A DNA stretch of 64,000 nt, taken from assembly GCA_964023205.1 (NCBI GenBank), contig OZ026835.1, positions 39,839,083 to 39,903,082 on the forward strand, in the 5' to 3' direction. The position numbers and the translations under genes were made by a program. Source of the DNA: Lutraria lutraria (lineage: Eukaryota; Mollusca; Bivalvia; Venerida; Mactridae). This document shows, one piece after another, positions 49,007-59,864 of this stretch. The notes under the pieces are model-generated. The model made no database searches. It was given only the letters and a program-made list of their open reading frames with translations, and was not told the DNA's origin. The first letter of the stretch is position 1, and the number at the start of each line of letters is the position of its first letter.

Positions 49007-49435
49007 GATGTAACGATACACTGTTGAACCGTTTATCAAAATCATTTGCTCATGGTACGGTTTGCGTTGCATCACATCACCCGGGCTGGTACAGCACGGT
49101 ACGGAATATTGCCGATCAACAAACATGGCTTCTTTGATTGAAATAAATTCACCACCCTGGACATTTAAGCCAAAAATATGGACCCATTTTGGGTTTAGGA
49201 TCATAGATAAGAACGGCATTACAACAAACGTAAAAGCTTACTTTTATTTGCTCTTTATTTCATGTAATGTTGTGAAGTTGTAATAAAGTTTAAATAGTTT
49301 ACTCAGTCTTTTCATCTAAAGATGAGTATCATTCACCTTGTATTGTGTTATGTATAGTATCATGAAGTGAGCGTATTGTTACTCCCTTACTGGTGCAGAG
49401 CTTTTGTGATTGGAAGATTGAGTTACTTTTCGGTA

Positions 49436-49687
49436 ACCCGCCTCCGTGGTTGAGTAGTAAGGTCGCTGACTTCAAATCACTGTAACCTTTAACTGATAGT
49501 GGGTCGTGGGTTCGAGTCCCGCTACTCACCATATCTCTTTATGTGAGAAAGTAGGCATCATGTTGCTTATGGATGATGGGAGTCTAATACTGGTTCTTCC
49601 CAGGAATGATGGTTAGGTTAACTGTCTCATATGACTCTGAATGTTGAAAAAAGGCATAAAATTTGATGTAAACAAACAAAACAAAGC
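49436..49687 (+). mobile_element. tRNA-derived SINE, family 2, copy 2
   Basis: Best-preserved copy. A-box TGGTTGAGTAGTAAGG (49448-49463), B-box GGTTCGAGTCC (49509-49519), conserved centre TTCCCAGGAATGATGGTTAGG, tail AAAGGCATAAAATTTGATGT then AAACAAACAAAAC. Cloverleaf acceptor pairing is absent, so this is a SINE, not a tRNA gene. In intron 2. Confidence 0.85.
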
Positions 49688-49848
49688 AAATACTTTCTGT
49701 AAATTATAACTACTGATTATGTTAATTATCTGTGGTATTTGAGTTAAGATTGAGCAGATTTGTTGTTGGCTGCCAATATTTCCTATTAGTAAACAACAAA
49801 ATGCAACAATAGTATGACATACACAAGTACCAGTATTTACTATTATTA

Positions 49849-50548
49849 TACCCCCAGATATGAAATATATTGGGGCTATATTGGATTCACGCTTGACGGT
49901 CGGTCGGTCGGTCCATGCGTCTGTAGACACAATTCTGTCCGGACAATTTCTCAGCAACTGCATACAGGATTTCAATGAAACTTCACAGAAGTGATCAGTA
50001 GGAGGTCTAGTTGTGCATGCTTAAATAATTTTTCGTTTGGATTAATTTTCACTGAGTTATGGCCCTTTGTTTTTTTATACAGTATATACAATAGGCAAAT
50101 ATTGTCTGGACTATTTCTCATTAACTACTTACAGGAATTCAGTGAAACTTCACAGAAGTGATAAGTAGATAGCCTAGTTGTGCATGCAATAAGCAGGTTT
50201 TGTTTAGATTAATTTTCACTGAGTTATGGCCCTTTGTTTTATAAAAAAGGTAAATTTTGTCAGCAACTACATGCGGGAATTCAGTGAAACTTCTTAGAAG
50301 TGATAAGTAGTTTGCCAACTTGTGCATGTCTATCATAGGTTTTGTCCAAGTAAATTTTAATGAGTTATGGCCCTTTGTTATTTTTTTATACAATGTATAT
50401 TTAGAAATTGGTCAGGATATTTCTAAGCAACAATCTGCAGGTATTAAAAAAATTAAAAATGTGTTATATTTCCCTTTGTAAAATGTAACAATGACTGTGT
50501 CAAAGCGACATCTGGGGGTATTCATCACCTTTAGTGATAGTTCTAGTT
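49849..50548 (+). mobile_element. Helentron-like tandem-monomer element, family E
   Basis: Begins TACCCCCAGATATG.., a head hairpin closed by ATATATTGGGG, then GGTCGGTCGGTCGG. Monomers with CTTCACAGAAGTGAT recur near 49981 and 50148, and a variant near 50290 (167 and 142 bp apart). The 3' end carries ATCTGGGGGTA, the inverse of the start, then ATCACCTTTAGTGAT hairpin and TTCTAGTT. Same plan as HINE-A to D with unrelated sequence. In intron 2. Confidence 0.75.
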
Positions 50549-50785
50549 AGGACAAAATCTAGATATTGCCATGTTAATGTATGGTCATTTTCAATTACTG
50601 TTGGTACAAACTGCAGTTAGTTTTACCTTAAACTCCCCGGGAGAGGCTCACACTGTCAGTGACAAATTTGACAGAAGATATTACATCCCATGTTAAATTG
50701 TCCTCCACCTCTAAATAATTTGGGTAAGCTTTGTCGAAGCTTACAGATAGAATGTGGTTAATACTAGTAAAGGCCTAAATGAAGT

Positions 50786-50868
50786 CCAAGGAAGCTGGTT
50801 AGGATAACTGCCTGCCACTATATGACTGAAATATTTTGAAAATGGCATTAAACCCGATGAAACAAACA
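50786..50868 (+). mobile_element. tRNA-derived SINE, family 2, copy 3 (3' fragment)
   Basis: AAGGAAGCTGGTTAGGATAA, TATATGACTGAAATATT and GGCATTAAACCCGATGAAAC parallel the 3' half of the two longer copies. The 5' tRNA-like part is missing. Confidence 0.6.
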
Positions 50869-50987
50869 CTTTACCTTAAACTATATATTTATCTCCCAAG
50901 TATGGAATTCATATGCTCAACCTTTCTTTTTAGTCATGTCCTGTTTTGATAGATCAGTTTTATAATTTCTTGTAACTTTATTTGCAG

Positions 50988-51152
50988 GGGTTACCCTGGG
51001 AAACCCCTGTCCAGACGCTTCAAATATCGGTGATTCTTCCATTTTCTGTGTTGATGACAATGCTGAATGCAAAACTGATGGTACTACATCTAGTTATAAA
51101 TGTCTGTGTAAGGATGGGTATTCAGATATAAATGGAGTATGTAAAAAATCAG
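50988..51152 (+). CDS. Exon: EB/EGF-like module 3
   Basis: Acceptor TTTGCAG|GGGTTAC, donor TCAG|GTATGA, 165 bp, phase 1 at both ends. Reads VTLGNPCPDASNIGDSS.., then CVDDNAEC, YKCLCKDGYSDINGVC; six cysteines with CxC then GY, close to EGF/EB consensus. Confidence 0.75.
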
Positions 51153-51159
51153 GTATGAC

Positions 51160-52220
51160 TTAATTTTAGCCGAAATGTTCTGTATTTATTATTTTACCCA
51201 CTCCACTGCTTATATTTTGCATTTATATGTGTACTTATATTGCATCTCATCATCTGTCCAACATGCCTTATTTTTTTACTATAAGCAAGTATCAGGAACT
51301 ATACACTTAAGATAATCAGGCGTGAAAATTCATTAATGAATAATTTAATTATAACTTATCATTTTGATAAGTAAATGGCCTACAGTGACAAATTATCATA
51401 TAATATTATATTCATGGTTATTTACATTGTTTATTGTTTTTATCAACACATTTGATGTTGATTTTCACTACACAACTAGAATGGTATAAAATTCCTTTTG
51501 GCATAGAAAAAATGTTTTAAAGGCAGTATAAGGTAAAAATATACATTTGACTCCGAAATTTGAGCATTAGTTTCATTCATTATTCTAAAGCTTCTATCCT
51601 AGCAGCTTTATAAAAATTATATTCTTTGTATAATGACAGAACATCGATCATCACTTGTTCCTGATTTTTTATTAAAAATGCTAGATACATAATCATATAG
51701 TTATTTCAAATTCAAAGCATTGAGTTTTTGTTCAAGTCTGACAAATGATTTATACTCAGGTTTCTCTTTATCATGATAATGATAGTCAAATTAGTGTATT
51801 TTTTGTCAACATTTTAAGAATTCAGTCATACTTGTTAGTTGTTAATATTCTGCATGTGTTCTCAATTCTTATTTGCCCACATTTCTCCCTGACTATTCAT
51901 CTGAAAATCCCATTAGTATGCTAGTAGTATAGATTAAATGTCTATCATGGTTTATGATTAGGATTATTAAGATTCTAAGTCTGGATAAAACAAGGGATTT
52001 ATTCAAACGGACAAATAAATTAAAAAATGCTGAAATAACTGCATAAATATTGCACAATTTAAGCTGTGTTAAATTACAATAATGGTAATCTTAGTGAGTC
52101 TGTAATTTACACATAAACTTCAGTATTTTCATACTTTGAGCTACTTTTTCAAAAAAATCCTCACACATTGAAATTGGGTTATAGATAATTATCAGCAAGA
52201 GCTGCTTAGTGATGTAAAGT
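51160..52220. other. Intron 3, nothing recognised
   Basis: No exon-like or repeat-end signals in this AT-rich stretch. Confidence 0.4.
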
Positions 52221-52227
52221 ACACATA

Positions 52228-53363
52228 CCGTATTCCCCCGAATAGACGCCCCCGGGGGCAATGCATTTTCCAAAAGGGGGGCATTTATTGTGATCCTATT
52301 TTACAAAAAAAAAAATCTGGAATACCGTATCCAAAGATTTTCCGGAGGTCAAATGAATGAATTTGAAACACTTGCCATCGAAAAATATCGCGGTGTTAAT
52401 GCAATATTAATCAACGGTCATTCCCGGCGCGCTTTACTATGATAAATAATGTAGTCAGTTGCACTATTTAAACTACATGTCAAAAATCAATAACACGCTG
52501 TCGCTGCAGAGTAACCGTTTTATCTTTACTGCGCATCTGACGTAATCTCCTCTGACGTAATCTCGCCAATGTGTAATTTTTATGTACATGTCAATTAAGT
52601 AAATTAGCTTTCATGGAGTCGAGGGGTAAACAATCTTAAACGTTAAAGTCGTTAAATTTGCGGAAGAAATAGGCAAACACTGTGAAAGTGATGGACATTA
52701 ACTTTTTTACAGATGGATTTTTATACGAGTGGCGAAAGTGTATAAATTGCAATTTTAACCTCCGGAATAGTCCTTGGACATTTTGTCGATGGCGTTAAGT
52801 CATTCAAAAATCAATTGTGGAAGTCGTGTGTCAGATATGATTGTTAATCCTGATTGCGATTCGAATCGCCAACTTCGCACCTCTAACAAATGAGATTGCC
52901 GCGAGGCATATATTGCACTTGGTCTTACCCTTATTTTTCACAATTAGTGCTCTGTACAAATAAGCATGTAAATAACGGATTAATGAAAATGCGCGTTGTA
53001 GTTTTAGATCGACCAGATGACCTAAGTAATCATTTTCAGAAAATCTACTTTCGCTTTAGGTATCGTAAGGATAACATCGCCGAATAAAACTCATTTATAA
53101 ACATCACGAATGGTCCATAGATCTACTGTATTACTGTACGAAAGTGATAGAACCACGCGGTTTCGCTAGGTTTTAGTTATTGTTCACTTGTTAATTTGGA
53201 TTAATACAATTATTCAAAGTGGATATAATTGTGTTTTATCTTTAATAAAATTTTACGTTAGACTCTTAAAGCTGGTAAGTCCTTACGACTTTTTTTTGGC
53301 AAAAAAGGGTGGGGGGGCGTTTATTAGGGGGGGGGGGGTGGGCGTTTAAATGGGGGAATACGG
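52228..53363. mobile_element. 1.1-kb TA-flanked TIR element (non-autonomous)
   Basis: Ends CCGTATTCCCCCGAATAGAC and GGGGGAATACGG, with TA at 52226-52227 and 53364-53365. Subterminal CGCCCCCGGGGGCA at the left and GGGGGGCGTTTATTAGGGG at the right extend the inverted similarity. No transposase. TA duplication fits Tc1/mariner-type movement. In intron 3. Confidence 0.8.
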
Positions 53364-53421
53364 TATATCATTGTATTGTCAAGTCTAGTATGACAATAAG
53401 TTTCCTTATCCATTGATTTTT

Positions 53422-55007
53422 AGCTCACTAGAGCATGAATGTGCTCAGGGTGAGCTTTTGTGATCACCCTGCGTCCATCGTGCGTTGTTCGTTGTGAAGT
53501 GGCATCCACGTTTACTTAAAACAACATCTCCTCCTACACCGCTATGCCGATTGCAACCAAACTTTGCTGGAATGATCCTTGGGTGGTCCCCTTTCAAAGT
53601 TGTTCAAAAAATTAAATTTCATTAAAAACTCTGGTTGCTATGGCAACAAATAGAAAAAACTTTAAAAATATTTTTGTCTGAAACCACAGGGCCTAGAGCT
53701 GAGATATTTGGTATGTAGCATTGTCTAATGGAAGTCTACAAAGGTTTTTCAAATTATTCCCCTGGGGTCAAAATTGGCTCCGCCCCGGGGGTGACTTGAT
53801 TTTACATAGACTTATATAGGAAATTTAAAAAATCTTCTTGTCAAAAACTACAATGCCTAGAGCTTTGATATTTGGTGTGTAGCATAGTCTAGTCGACTTC
53901 TACCAAGTTTGTTCAAATTATTGCCCTAGGGTCAAAATTGGCCCCGCCCCGGGGGTCACTTGATTTATATAGACTTATATAGGAAAATTAAAAAAATCTT
54001 CTTCTCCAAAACCGCAAGGCCTAGAGCTTAGATATTTTGTATGTGGCATTGTCAGTGGACCTCTACCAAGTTTGTTCAAATTATGGCCCCGGGGTCAAAA
54101 TTGGCCCTGCCCTGGGGTTTATTCTATTTTATATAGGAAAATTTATAAAATCTTCTTCTCCGAAACCACAAGACCTAGAGCTAAGATATTTGGCATATAG
54201 CATTGTCTAGTGGACCTCTACCAAGTGTCTTCAAATTATTGCCCTAGGGTCAAAATTGGCCCCGCCCCGGGGGTCACTTGATTTATATAGACTTATATAA
54301 GAAAATTTAAAAAATCATCTTCTCAAAAACCGCAAGGCCTAGAGCTTAGATATTTTGTATGTGGCATTGTCTAGTGGACCTCTACCAAGTTTGTTCAAAT
54401 TATGGTCCTGGGGTCAAAATTGGCCCTGCCCTGGGGTTTATTCTATTTTATATAGGAAACTTTGAAAAATCTTCTTCTCCGAAACCACAAGGCCTAGAGC
54501 TAAGATATTTGGTATGCAGCATAGTCTAGTGGACCTCTACCAAGTTTGTTCAAATTATTGCCCTAGGGTCAAAATTGGCCCCGCCCAAGGGGTCACTTGA
54601 TTTATATAGACTTATATGGGAAAATTTAAAAAATCTTCTTCTCCGAAACTGCAAGGCCTAGAGCTTAGATATTTTGTATGTGGCATTGTCTAGTGGACCT
54701 CTACCAAGTTTGTTGAAAGTATGGTCCTGGGGTCAAAATTAGCCCTGTCCTGGGGTTTATTCTATTTTATATAGGAAAATTAAAAAAATCTTCTCCGAAA
54801 CCACAAGGCCTAGAGCTAAGATATTTGGTATCTAGCTTTGACTAATGGACCTCTTTTAAATCTGTTCATATAATGGCCATGGGATAAAAAACGGCCTAGA
54901 TGGGTCACTTGATCTTACTTGGACTCGTATAGAAAACTTCAAAAATGTTCATCTCCAAATGACCTTTTCTCCTGGTGAGCATTTATAGGGCCATCATGGC
55001 CCTCTTG
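53422..55007 (+). mobile_element. HINE-C with alternating monomers
   Basis: Head AGCTCACTAGAGCATGAATG, then TGCTCAGGGTGAGCT (hairpin), and CATCGTGCGTTGTTCG. Tail CTGGTGAGCATTTATAGGGC, CATCATGGCCCTCTTG, TTT. Inside, the mark CT(C/T)TACCAAG occurs at about 53899, 54061, 54216, 54380, 54535 and 54699; the spacings are 162, 155, 164, 155, 164. Two monomer types alternate: one with GGCCCCGCCCCGGGGGTCAC, one with GGCCCTGCCCTGGGGTTTAT. In intron 3. Confidence 0.8.
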
Positions 55008-55009
55008 TT

Positions 55010-55945
55010 TCTTATGTAGTCACTGAAGTTTTAGTTTGATTGTTGGATTATTACTAGTATTCTTAATGTTATAATTATACATTACTCCCTTGATAATAAT
55101 TGTTTGTCAAACGTAACCAACCCAATTCCTATCTGTCAGTATGATAATATTCCCTGAATCGTACCTGTAGAACATTTTATATATGATTATAATGGCACCA
55201 ATGTACACACACAGAAGTCAATTCAAGGAGTTATAAAGTGTGCATGGGTTCATCTTGATATGATAAATGAACGTTACATGTCATATATGACTTTTGAGTA
55301 TTTTACCGTGACATAGTATGTTTTCTTGTTTGTGGAAATATTAACAAGCATGCTCATGTTGACACCTTGGGTTTACTTCTGATTTCCTCAATCATGAGCT
55401 TTATATGATTGCTTCGTTTACCTCAGTGGGTTGAGCAGAGGACTGCATATAAAGCATTTACAACATCTTGACCTTGGCAAGGAACTTGTTTCTTCATAAC
55501 AAACTCCTATAATAAATTGTACATTCTATGTCATATGTCTCCAACCTGATTCACTTTTCTTGTATGAAAGTTATATGCCATTTACATTGAGCTTACTTTA
55601 AACATGTATATTCTTGGCAATATTTCATTTATATATAGCAGTAAGTCATCATGACCAGTGTACTCCTCACATGAATTTTACCTGTTAGTATCCATTCTCA
55701 AATAATGAACAAATTGCTCACATGATGCATGAATCAGTGATGAGAGACAATGACATGGATGTATCTTTGCTGTAACATGTGCCTTCCAATGTCTTACTCT
55801 AATACCCCTTGGTTATCAGTGCTTATCTCATTGAATGAGAGAACAGTGCAGGCTCAGGATTTCCATATATTGTCCATGAATATGAAGTTATGCAAGGATT
55901 AAATGTTGCTGTAATAAAGCCTTATTTCATTTCTTATAAATGTAT
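55010..55945. other. Intron 3, remainder
   Basis: Near 55418-55450 CTCAGTGGGTTGAGCAGAGG resembles a tRNA A-box region of a SINE, too short to assign. Otherwise nothing. Confidence 0.3.
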
Positions 55946-55950
55946 AATAG

Positions 55951-56121
55951 TAAATGGTGGCTGGGCAGCATGGGGAGAATGGACAACTTGTAGCGCTTCA
56001 TGTGGTGGTGGCAGCTGGACACGTACTAGAACTTGTACAAAACCTGAACCACAAAATGGTGGCACTAACTGTACTGGCAATGATGTAGAAACAAACACTT
56101 GCAATTTAACACCATGTGCCA
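55951..56121 (+). CDS. Exon: TSP1 module 1
   Basis: Thrombospondin type-1 repeat. Acceptor ATAATAG|TAAATGG, donor GCCA|GTATGT, 171 bp, phase 1. Reads GGWAAWGEWTTCSASCGGG, then TRTRTCTKPEPQNGGTNC and TNTCNLTPC. Six cysteines, the WxxWxxW layered core and CSxxCG are all present. Family knowledge: WxxW is a C-mannosylation site and CSxSCG an O-fucosylation site, which implies passage through the secretory pathway. Confidence 0.88.
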
Positions 56122-56381
56122 GTATGTTGTTCTAAGCTTTACTGAATTCTGACCAAAGTTCTGTGTCTTATATAAGTTTCACAGATGGTTTCTGACTAGA
56201 AAACTATAAAATTCACATAAACTTCTTGAGTAGAATAAGACTTTTTATTTATTATTTGTTCAACTTAATATTTTCAATGATTGAGAAATTCATATTATTG
56301 AAATGATTAAGATATATTCCATATTTTGAAGTTTTTAAAAAGGAATATCAACATTTACTTAATAAAATGTTTAATGATATT

Positions 56382-56558
56382 CAGGGTTTTCATTTAGAAC
56401 AGATTGCCGATGAAAACCATCAGTTAAAATTGCAAAAAAATCAGTTACAATCCCCAAAGTTCGAAAATACTTATAAACTAGGCAGCCCTCTTGACCCCCG
56501 GCCAAATTTGTTACTTTCACAAGAAAATCTGTTGTACTGAATATTAATGAAAGCCCTG
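56382..56558. mobile_element. 177-bp hAT-type MITE
   Basis: Ends CAGGGTTTTCATT and AATGAAAGCCCTG. Flanking ATGATATT (56374-56381) and ATAATATT (56559-56566) match at 7 of 8, as expected for a hAT target duplication. In the intron between TSP1 exons 1 and 2. Confidence 0.65.
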
Positions 56559-56772
56559 ATAATATTTTACTTAATTATCCACTTTTTACAATATTTTAAT
56601 GCCGCTACTGTATTAAGTCATTGGACTTTCATTTTAAAAACATGACAATATATCATATTAAGTACTTAATATTTTTAATAAATATTTGTCATCATAATTG
56701 TCATTAGTATTGTTTGTGTGTCACTGTTTCTATAAGTTTTTGTACATCTACATTCACTTTCAACAAATTAAG

Positions 56773-56937
56773 TTGATGGAGTATGGTCAGACTGGACTAG
56801 TTGGACAACTTGTAGTGTTACATGTGGTGGTGGTAGTCAGTCACATTCTAGATCATGTACACAACCAGAACATGGTGGTAGTAACTGCACTGGTGGTAGT
56901 ACAAGTTCCCAAAGTTGCAATGATCAGCTATGTCCAA
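56773..56937 (+). CDS. Exon: TSP1 module 2
   Basis: Acceptor ATTAAG|TTGATGG, donor CCAA|GTATGT, 165 bp, phase 1. Reads [20 protein letters not shown], then [18 protein letters not shown] and [10 protein letters not shown]: full six-Cys TSP1 with WxxWxxW and CSVTCG. Very similar to TSP1 module 3, so the two arose by a recent exon duplication. Confidence 0.88.
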
Positions 56938-57388
56938 GTATGTTACCATGGTTAAATTTATTTCTAATTCTTTACTAAATTTAAGGAGTGAAGAGGGAGT
57001 GAAAATATAGTTGAAAACACTTAATAAAAAATATTTATTTTTATGCTTTTTACATTGTGATATCAATCAAAAAGAAACTATTAAATGGTTGTGAAAAGTG
57101 AATATTGAGTTAACTTTGCAACTTCAAAACTTGTTTCTGGAAGTTTTAAAAGATTTGGCAGTTTGTCACTAGAGATATGGAATGATAACTACTATTTATT
57201 TTTTGCTTTACAATTTTGTTGAATTTCTTGAGGTTCTTGAAGCAAATATGTGTTCAAATAGCTAAGAAATTCTATTTGATCAACTGTTGTCACTGTTATT
57301 GCATGACCGGTATGCATGGAAAGTTTCTGTTACTTTCTTCTACTACACTTCTTTAATTTCTTGTATGTTAATTTTCACCATGTTAAAG

Positions 57389-57559
57389 TTGATGGAGGAT
57401 GGATATTATGGACAACTTGGACAATTTGTAGTGTTACATGCGGTGGTGGTAGTCAGTCACGTTCTAGAACATGTACAAATCCTACACCAGAACATGGCGG
57501 TAGTAACTGCACTGGTGTTAGTACAAAATCCCGGGATTGTAATACTGAACGGTGCCCAG
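57389..57559 (+). CDS. Exon: TSP1 module 3
   Basis: Acceptor TTAAAG|TTGATGG, donor CCAG|GTTTGC, 171 bp, phase 1. Reads VDGGWILWTTWTICSVTCGG, then [20 protein letters not shown] and KSRDCNTERC. The second core position is changed to isoleucine-leucine (WILW) but the three Trp are kept. Nucleotide similarity to module 2 is high over the [11 protein letters not shown] and EHGGSNCTG parts. The donor GTTTGC is weaker than its neighbours. Confidence 0.88.
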
Positions 57560-57783
57560 GTTTGCTTATTATATTGCTCTGTCTAGATCATTGCAGTGAT
57601 GAAGCTCTAACTTATTATAATTGTCTTTGTAATTACACACCTACAAAAAAATATACGATAAGCACATATTATCATTTCACATTACAATGTAGTAATTATT
57701 TTTTAATTGTCATTATTGTGTTATTTGTTTTATGTTCATTATTATTATTATTAATACATGTGTTTTTTATCATGATACTTTTT

Positions 57784-58487
57784 AGCTCACCTGATTCATC
57801 AGGTGAGCTTTTAGGATCGTTGAATGTCCGTCGTCCGTCGTCCGTCCACAATTAGTTTGTTTACACTCTAGCATCCGCAGCTCTTAATAAATCTTGATTA
57901 AACTTGCTCACAATGTATATGGCCACAATGTCTCGGCTAAGTTCGATTATGGGCAAAATCTACCAATAACTTCTAGAGTTATGGGCCCTTGACTTAGAAA
58001 ATTTGCTGAAATTTAGCTTGTTTACACTCTAGCGCCTTCATTTATTCACCGATCCTAATCATATTATCAGTAAATGTGTATAACCAAAAGATCTTGGACA
58101 AGTTCGATTATGGGCGGAATCGGACCAGAACTTCAAGAGTAATGGGCCCTTGACTTAGAAAATTTGCTAAAATTTAGCTTGTTTACACTCTAGCACCTTC
58201 ATTTATTCACCGATCCTAATCATATTTACAATGAATGTTTATGACCTTACGGTATTGTACAAGTTCAGTTATGGGTGGAATCGGACCAGAACTTCAAGAG
58301 TTATGGGCCCTTGGATTAGAAAATTTTACGTTTTAGCTTGTTTAACAGTATTATACCTTCATTGTTGGTTTTGATCTCAAAATCTACATAAAAATGGGTT
58401 ATACGAGTTGGAAACTATATTATCTGGTCATTAATTATTGTGACTTTGTTCTCAGGTGAGCGATAAAGGGCCATCTTGGTCCTCTTG
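57784..58487 (+). mobile_element. HINE-A2 (Helentron-like non-autonomous element)
   Basis: T-run then AGCTCACCTGATTCATCAGG, TGAGCT: a perfect head hairpin. Two to three monomers of about 161 bp (GCTTGTTTACACTCTAGC), tail CTCAGGTGAGCGATAAAGGG, CCATCTTGGTCCTCTTG, TTT. About 420 bp shorter than HINE-A1, through fewer monomers. In the intron after TSP1 module 3. Confidence 0.8.
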
Positions 58488-58489
58488 TT

Positions 58490-59735
58490 TATGTAAATTT
58501 TGACCCATTGGACTCTTATCAGTTAAAGAACTAGCAGGGACTGATAAAATTAGTTCTAAGTGAAGTTAAGCTCCAGTCAACAAAACTATATTGTACACTG
58601 TACAGTGTGGTATTTAATATGATGTATGTATTAGAATGATTATAAAGACACAAGACATATCTGAATATATTCTCAAATTTAAAAAATCTGACGCAAAAAG
58701 TTTTATATCTCTTATTTATCATGAAACAAGTTAAACCTTATACATACATACAGTCATTACTGTTTATTTGTTTAAAAACGGCTATATACCTTAAAAATGG
58801 GACTGCTAGCCCATATAGGATATTCACTGAGTTGTGAGTAAACAAACAAAAATACTTTGTGAGCTGTTCAAACTATCAGTAGTTGAACTGTACTGTAAAT
58901 GCAGAGAATTAACAAGCCCTTATGAGTTCTAGAGGGTTGAATTAAATGACTTCCAGCCAATGAGAGTTAATAGTATATTTTGTAGTTAATTTATAATTTT
59001 GTCTTTACATTTTTCTCTAGTGTTATTTCTATCGAAACATGTTATTCATCTGAACAAAATATGGATCACTTTCTTTATCTGAATTAGAATAAATCTGATA
59101 GTTAAAAATTCTGGTAGAAATCTTTCTCCTGGTCTCAGAGTCTTGTACTATTAAATAATTAATATGCATGCATATTTCTTTCTTATTGACATTTGCCTGA
59201 TGTAGGTGTTCTAATGTGATATAACCTGATGTGTCATATCTGATTTCAGCCATTTGTCTATAATAAAGGATTAGATAAATATTAATAAAAACATTTATAC
59301 CATAAATGACTTCAAATGTTAGAAGTTTTTTATGAAAAATATCCACAATTCATCAGAATGCCACATTTGCTGTTGTTCTATAAAATCATATTTTTTTCAT
59401 TTTCTTCTAAATGAAGTCTGGATAAAGTGTCTGATACTTTCTTGTATCTAGTGAGTAAAAATAGAACAATTTCTGTAGATCATGGATACATATGTTATTA
59501 GATACAAGTTTTGTGTTCAGTGCAGGGATACAATGATGAATGCCTTCTTCACAATAAAACTTTATGATTTTATTTTTAATGAATAATAAAAGTGTCCAAA
59601 ATATAGTAAATTTTGATCACAGAAAATCAGTTCAAAACAATTAATGAAACTTTCAGTAAAATATTTTTGTTTGTTATTTTCTTACATTTTTGGGTAATGA
59701 CTGTCACTGATATTATAAATCTTCTATATATACTT
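58490..59735. other. Intron, nothing further recognised
   Basis: A 105-codon minus-strand frame at 59029-59346 has no motif; I do not call it. Confidence 0.35.
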
Positions 59736-59739
59736 ACAG

Positions 59740-59859
59740 TACCATATGGAGGTTCATGTGCGGTAGCAGATACATGTGCTGGTGATAATATGGGGTGTAA
59801 TGGTGGAACATGTCAGTGTGTTAATAGTTATTACAGGAATAATGGAGCGTGTGTGGCAA
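59740..59859 (+). CDS. Exon: EB/EGF-like module 4
   Basis: Acceptor CTTACAG|TACCATA, donor GCAA|GTGAGT (consensus), 120 bp, phase 1. Reads VPYGGSCAVADTCAGDNMG, then CNGGTCQCVNSYYRNNGAC: six cysteines with CxC. Follows the TSP1 block. Further exons should lie downstream, but none was recognised before 64000. Confidence 0.78.
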
Positions 59860-59864
59860 GTGAG

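Larger units (their letters stand above)
46032..59859 (+). other. Partial gene: EB/EGF-like and TSP1 modular protein, seven exons
   Basis: Seven exons on one strand, each encoding one disulfide-rich module and each starting and ending in phase 1: EB-like x3, TSP1 x3, EB-like x1. Symmetric phase-1 modules can be added or removed without breaking the frame, the classic exon-shuffling arrangement of metazoan extracellular proteins. I infer a secreted or membrane-anchored protein for adhesion, matrix or innate recognition; nothing in the window decides which. No signal-peptide exon, transmembrane segment, stop codon exon, promoter or polyadenylation signal was identified, so the gene probably extends beyond what is visible on one or both sides. 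Introns host many transposons. Confidence 0.75.

Noticed and set aside
49007..49383. Possible TIR element GTAACGATAC / GTATTGTTAC
   Set aside because: Only about 10 bp of imperfect inverted match and no target duplication.
49436..49532. Functional tRNA gene
   Set aside because: Good A and B boxes, but the acceptor ends do not pair and a SINE body and tail follow; the same unit recurs at 24598.
57316..57855. 179-codon frame as one protein
   Set aside because: Only the TSP1 exon (57389-57559) is supported; the frame runs through a splice donor into intron and HINE-A2.
59029..59346. 105-codon minus-strand frame in an intron
   Set aside because: No recognisable motif, low complexity of support, antisense to the modular gene.
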